Positions 60,983-64,000 of a stretch of 64,000 nucleotides of DNA are shown piece after piece (the first letter of the stretch is position 1; each line of letters opens with the position of its first letter). Position numbers and translations under genes: made by a program. Location: contig CAWCSF010000010.1 in NCBI GenBank assembly GCA_963798195.1, positions 372,001-436,000 of the forward strand. The letters are read 5' to 3'. This DNA is from CAVSRC01 sp963798195. Its GTDB lineage: Bacteria > Pseudomonadota > Alphaproteobacteria > Rhizobiales > Kaistiaceae. The notes below the pieces were generated by a model. The model saw only the letters and a program-made list of their open reading frames with translations. It was not told the origin of the DNA and made no database searches.

Positions 60983-61809
60983 AAGCTGACGCCGACGCCA
61001 TCGCATATCGCATTTTGGTGCGTCTGACCGCGCACGGTGCGATGTTGATTCGAGAAAAAGGCAGATGGCGCCTCTCGGCCCCCGGAGGTGACCGGAACGG
61101 AAGAGAAGTCGACCCGCAACTCGCGTCCACACTGCTGCGGCGCGGCCTGCTTGCGGTTGAAAACGATGGCGCTCTTCGCATTACCGCATCAGGAAGCGCT
61201 CTGGTCAGGCGCCGCCTGGCTGGCGCTGAAGATTTTGCGCGGCAGCATCAGGACCGCGCCGAGATCGCCGTGGACGATGCCGAACTCGGCAGAAGGCACG
61301 TCACGATCAATCATGACGAAAGCCCGCTTTCGTGGCTGCGGCGCCGCAAGGACCGCAACGGACGGCCAATGCTGGACGCTGCCGAATTCGAGGCAGGCGA
61401 ACGGCTTCGTTCCGACTACGAGCGGGCGCACCTGATGCCGCGGGTGACGGCGAACTGGAACGCTGCCGTGCCAGCCGGAAAACGATCGGGAGGTGGCAAC
61501 AGCACCGCGGAATTGACGGAAGTGGCCCTTGCGGCGCGCCGCCGGGTCGAAGTGGCATTGGGCGCTCTGGACCCGGAATTGGCCAACATTGCCGTCGACT
61601 TTTGCTGCTTCCTGAAAGGTCTGGAGGAAATCGAGCGTGAGCGGCAATGGCCGACGCGATCGGCCAAGGTGGTGCTCCGGCTGGCTTTGGCTGCGCTCGC
61701 GCGCCAATACGGCTTGGTTACGCAAGCAACGGGACCACGGACGTTACGATCGCGGCATTGGGGAGCCGAAGGCTATCGGCCGACGATCGACGAGCAGCAG
61801 GTCAGGTAG
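60979..61809 (+). CDS. DUF6456-domain protein
   Basis: A 276-residue protein starting at ATG 60979, overlapping the DnaA-like gene (ATGA). The N-terminal third (about 1-75) looks like a winged-helix-type segment (LVRLTAHGAMLIREKGRWRLSAP). The C-terminal DUF6456 part has INHDESPLSWLRRRKDRNGRPML, AGERLRSDYERAHLMPRVTANW and VDFCCFLKGLEEIERERQWPTRSAKVVLRLALAALARQYGL. Possibly DNA-binding; the function is not established. It converges with and slightly overlaps sufE (8 bases). Confidence 0.88.
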   Translation: MKADADAIAYRILVRLTAHGAMLIREKGRWRLSAPGGDRNGREVDPQLASTLLRRGLLAVENDGALRITASGSALVRRRLAGAEDFARQHQDRAEIAVDDAELGRRHVTINHDESPLSWLRRRKDRNGRPMLDAAEFEAGERLRSDYERAHLMPRVTANWNAAVPAGKRSGGGNSTAELTEVALAARRRVEVALGALDPELANIAVDFCCFLKGLEEIERERQWPTRSAKVVLRLALAALARQYGLVTQATGPRTLRSRHWGAEGYRPTIDEQQVR

Positions 61810-62224
61810 TCGCGCTCATCGCCTGGGCATCGGACTTGATGCGGTCGACAAGCGCCCGCAAGCCGTTTGCACGCTGCGCCGTCAGGTGTTCCCGCAGTCC
61901 CAGCTTGTCGAAGAGCGCATTTGCATCAGTATGCAAAATCTGTGAGGCGGTTTTGCGGTCGAACAGCGCGATGGCGATAGCGACGAGGCCACGGACGATA
62001 AGGGCATCGCTGTCACCGACAAAATGGAACACCGGGTTCCCGCCGTCCGGTTCGCGTATGGTGAGCAGCCAGACCTGACTGGCGCACCCGCGCACCTTGT
62101 TGGAATCGGTCCGGGCCTCGTCCGGCAGTGGGTCAAGTTTCTTGCCGAGCTCGATCACATAGCGATACCGGTCTTCCCAGTCATCGAGCAGCTCAAAATC
62201 GGCAGTGATTTCGTCGATGTTCAT
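61802..62224 (-). CDS. sufE: SufE-family Fe-S cluster assembly protein
   Basis: A 140-residue protein starting at ATG 62224. The family pattern FELLDDWEDRYRYVIELGKKLDPLP leads to the active-site cysteine Cys47 in KVRGCASQVWL, then PVFHFVGDSDALIVRGLVAIAIALFD. SufE takes persulfide sulfur from the cysteine desulfurase SufS and passes it to SufB. The suf operon is not in the window. It converges with the DUF6456 gene. Confidence 0.94.
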   Translation of the reverse strand: MNIDEITADFELLDDWEDRYRYVIELGKKLDPLPDEARTDSNKVRGCASQVWLLTIREPDGGNPVFHFVGDSDALIVRGLVAIAIALFDRKTASQILHTDANALFDKLGLREHLTAQRANGLRALVDRIKSDAQAMSATT

Positions 62225-62364
62225 GTCCGCCGATATAGGCGCGGCCGGAGTTCAGGGCAAACCGCAATTCCGCGAGTCGGGAGCAAAGAAGCGCGAGCGG
62301 CCTGGACAGGGGCCACTCGCGCAGTCATGCGGCAGTCTTGGCTACGTGAAATTTCGTGACGCGT

Positions 62365-62703
62365 TTATGCCGCGCCAGTCTTCGGTTCAGGTCCGCGCCA
62401 TTCCGGCTTGGCGTCCTCTTGGCGAAGCGTGCCGGTATCGGCGTCATCCTTGCGATTGATATAGCCGGAGATGACCTCTGCCCCGTACCGGACCTTCGCG
62501 ACAAACACCTGCACTGCGGTGCTTCCAGTGGCACAGACATTGGGATTGCGGTCACAGAAGGTCGAGACGTCCGCTACGGCCGAGCGGGCTGCCACCAGCG
62601 CCTGCACGGCGTCCACGCGCGGTGCATCCGCGCCCGACTTGGGATCGCCCGGTAGCAGGAGCACTACCACCGTGAGCCAGAAGGCTGCTCGAACCAGAAA
62701 CAT
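62365..62703 (-). CDS. DUF5330-domain protein
   Basis: The ATG at 62703 gives 112 residues that begin with the family's hydrophobic segment MFLVRAAFWLTVVVLLLP, so a TTG at 62718 is less likely. One N-terminal membrane or signal helix is followed by an extracytoplasmic part with two cysteines (TFCDRNPNVCATG) and VRYGAEVISGYI. The function is unknown. It diverges from the peptidoglycan-binding-protein gene. Confidence 0.84.
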   Translation of the reverse strand: MFLVRAAFWLTVVVLLLPGDPKSGADAPRVDAVQALVAARSAVADVSTFCDRNPNVCATGSTAVQVFVAKVRYGAEVISGYINRKDDADTGTLRQEDAKPEWRGPEPKTGAA

Positions 62704-62948
62704 AAGCGTGCTCTTCAAAACGCTGCCGCGGCACGATCCGCGACCTTGAGCAAGCCTAGCGCCTGCGTTTGAAAGCCGCGTTCAGGGGGCCGGTGCAAGT
62801 TGCATAAAACTTTAGGTGTCAGTGGCACCGCGCGGGACCTGGGGCTAGGCGACCTCTCTTCGACGCACGCATGGTTTAGCGTTCATTAAGCCGCGCCTGC
62901 CAGACTGTCTCGGACTTGACCGGCCTCATCGTTTGAGAGGGAAGACAC

Positions 62949-63833
62949 GTGCCTCGCAAGACCGCTCGCCGCAGCGCGACACGCCGCCCCGAGCCGGAGG
63001 CGGTGGCCGACGGCGCCCTCGCTCAGGCCATTGATAGCGCCTTCGAGAATCCCGCCATGTCCGGCGGCCTTGCGGTGATGGCGATCACTGCGATGGCAAT
63101 CATGTCGAACGCCATGTTCCTTCAGCACGGCCAGCATCCAGAGCCGCTGTTCGCCACACGCCATGCCGCGGTTGCTCAAACGCAGCGGACGAGTGAGCCC
63201 GAGGTTCCATTGCCCCGCAGTCGTAGCGAAGTCCCTGCGGCCTTGCTGCCATCCGTGGCGAAGGCCGAACCTGCGCCGCAGCCGCAAGCAGAGGTTCCCG
63301 CGCCCCAAGCCGCCGCCGCCCAGGCAGCGGCGGCTCAGGCTGCGCTGATAACATCGATTCAGCGGGAGCTGGCGCGTCTTGGTCTTTACACCGGCGCGAT
63401 CGACGGGATGTCTGGACCTCAGACACGTTCGGCGATCTCGACCTGGCAGAACGCTGCCGGCATCAAGGTCACGGGCGAACCGACAACGCAGCTCCTGGCA
63501 GCGCTGCAGAAGCCGACTGCGTCGATCGCGCCAGCGGCGCCTGTGGAACCTGTCGTGTCCACAGCGACCGACCAGGTTGCCGCCGCGGTTGCGCGAGCTG
63601 CCGAGCTGGAACGCGAACAGGCCGCTCTTGAGAACGCAGACCAACTTCGAAGGGTTCAGGTCGCCCTCAGCCAGATCGGCTACGGTCCGCTCACCATTGA
63701 CGGCAAGCAGGACGACGCGACCGCCAATGCGCTTCGCCGCTTCCAGCTCGACAACGGGCTTCCGGTCACCGGCGAACTCGGCGATAAAGTCGCCAAGCGC
63801 CTCGTCGCGATTGGCGCGATGACGCCGGATTGA
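62949..63833 (+). CDS. Membrane-anchored protein with two peptidoglycan-binding (PG_binding_1) domains
   Basis: A 294-residue protein with GTG start at 62949 after GAGAGGGA. A basic cytoplasmic tail is followed by one transmembrane helix (about 38-57, SGGLAVMAITAMAIMSNAMF), a long Ala/Pro/Gln linker (about 75-135) and two copies of the PG_binding_1 repeat: about 137-182 (IQRELARLGLYTGAIDGMSGPQTRSAI) and about 233-280 (VQVALSQIGYGPLTIDGKQDDATANALRRFQ). It should tie the inner membrane to the cell wall. No catalytic domain is present. Confidence 0.9.
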   Translation: MPRKTARRSATRRPEPEAVADGALAQAIDSAFENPAMSGGLAVMAITAMAIMSNAMFLQHGQHPEPLFATRHAAVAQTQRTSEPEVPLPRSRSEVPAALLPSVAKAEPAPQPQAEVPAPQAAAAQAAAAQAALITSIQRELARLGLYTGAIDGMSGPQTRSAISTWQNAAGIKVTGEPTTQLLAALQKPTASIAPAAPVEPVVSTATDQVAAAVARAAELEREQAALENADQLRRVQVALSQIGYGPLTIDGKQDDATANALRRFQLDNGLPVTGELGDKVAKRLVAIGAMTPD

Positions 63834-63843
63834 GGCTAGATGC

Positions 63844-64000
63844 ATGCGCGTAACCTCGTCCTTCTGGGTCGGGGCCTATATTCGTCGCTGTCAGGTCGAA
63901 GGAACCTCCGCAGTCGTCGTCCGCCATGGGGCGGATGAGGCTGGCGCGATCTTCGTCATCGTCGATACCCTGAACGGAGCAGGGGATCTCTACGCACCGG
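63844..64000 (+). CDS. DUF1491-family protein, 3' truncated by the window edge
   Basis: Fifty-two codons are visible from ATG 63844, only 11 bases after the previous stop. The start MRVTSSFWVGAYIRRCQVEG and the following VVRHGADEAGAIFVIVD match the beginning of DUF1491 proteins (usually about 110 residues). The function is unknown. It is probably co-transcribed with the peptidoglycan-binding protein. Confidence 0.85.
   Translation, partial: MRVTSSFWVGAYIRRCQVEGTSAVVVRHGADEAGAIFVIVDTLNGAGDLYAP

Noticed and set aside
1..64000. Mobile elements, prophage, CRISPR arrays, rRNA and tRNA genes
   Set aside because: I looked for transposases, integrases, regularly spaced repeats and conserved RNA cores and saw none; gene order fits a stable chromosome region. 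A covariance-model scan would be needed to exclude small RNAs.

Overview
The window is GC-rich (roughly 60-65 % by eye), densely coding DNA from an alphaproteobacterium, most likely order Hyphomicrobiales (Rhizobiales). The strongest taxonomic signal is the right-hand block: a MucR/Ros zinc-finger regulator, a stand-alone DnaA-domain-IV-like protein, a DUF6456 protein, SufE, a DUF5330 protein, a peptidoglycan-binding protein and a DUF1491 protein. A TIGR03808-type Tat-exported beta-helix protein agrees with this. I do not assign a genus. I saw no rRNA, tRNA, CRISPR array, transposase, integrase or prophage gene, so this looks like ordinary chromosome.

Layout. 1-9401 (+): a co-directional catabolic cluster (HpaI-type aldolase, SDR dehydrogenase, extradiol dioxygenase, MetE-like protein, ketopantoate-reductase-like protein, YcaQ-like DNA glycosylase, DUF1932 dehydrogenase, malonyl-CoA synthetase MatB) closed by an FCD-type GntR regulator. 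9439-15853 (-): HldE, then a 2-oxoacid:ferredoxin oxidoreductase (alpha and beta) with a GltD-like FAD/Fe-S reductase. 16114-26358: two converging RND efflux systems around an ECF sigma factor, a small membrane protein and a periplasmic metal-sensor-like protein in CnrH-Y-X order. 26638-28949: a SigK-like ECF sigma factor, an RskA-like anti-sigma factor and a convergent secreted fasciclin protein. 29092-37940: an enolase-superfamily enzyme, a 31-codon membrane protein, a decayed duplicate of an aminotransferase head, the intact aminotransferase, a zinc-type asparaginase, the TIGR03808 protein and methylmalonyl-CoA mutase (two subunits).

38205-51754: mixed housekeeping genes: LuxR-type regulator, DUF2267-like protein, M20 peptidase, cytochrome c', DUF853 ATPase, Fe-type SOD, secreted 4-Cys protein, CPA2 antiporter, a DUF990-type ABC exporter, GDPD phosphodiesterase, oligopeptidase B and MsrB. 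51975-59290 (+): a ten-gene Mrp-like cation/proton antiporter operon in the order E-F-G-B'-B-C-D-D-(small protein)-D, with no MrpA. 59629-64000: mucR and the conserved Hyphomicrobiales block, running off the right edge inside DUF1491.

Five genes, each otherwise intact, are broken by a single extra base: extradiol dioxygenase near 1700, GltD-like reductase near 14251, second RND pump near 22413, enolase-superfamily enzyme near 29635, ABC ATPase near 47900. The uniform +1 pattern in unrelated genes points to residual indels in a draft sequence rather than real gene decay. They are annotated here as single genes with the break marked.
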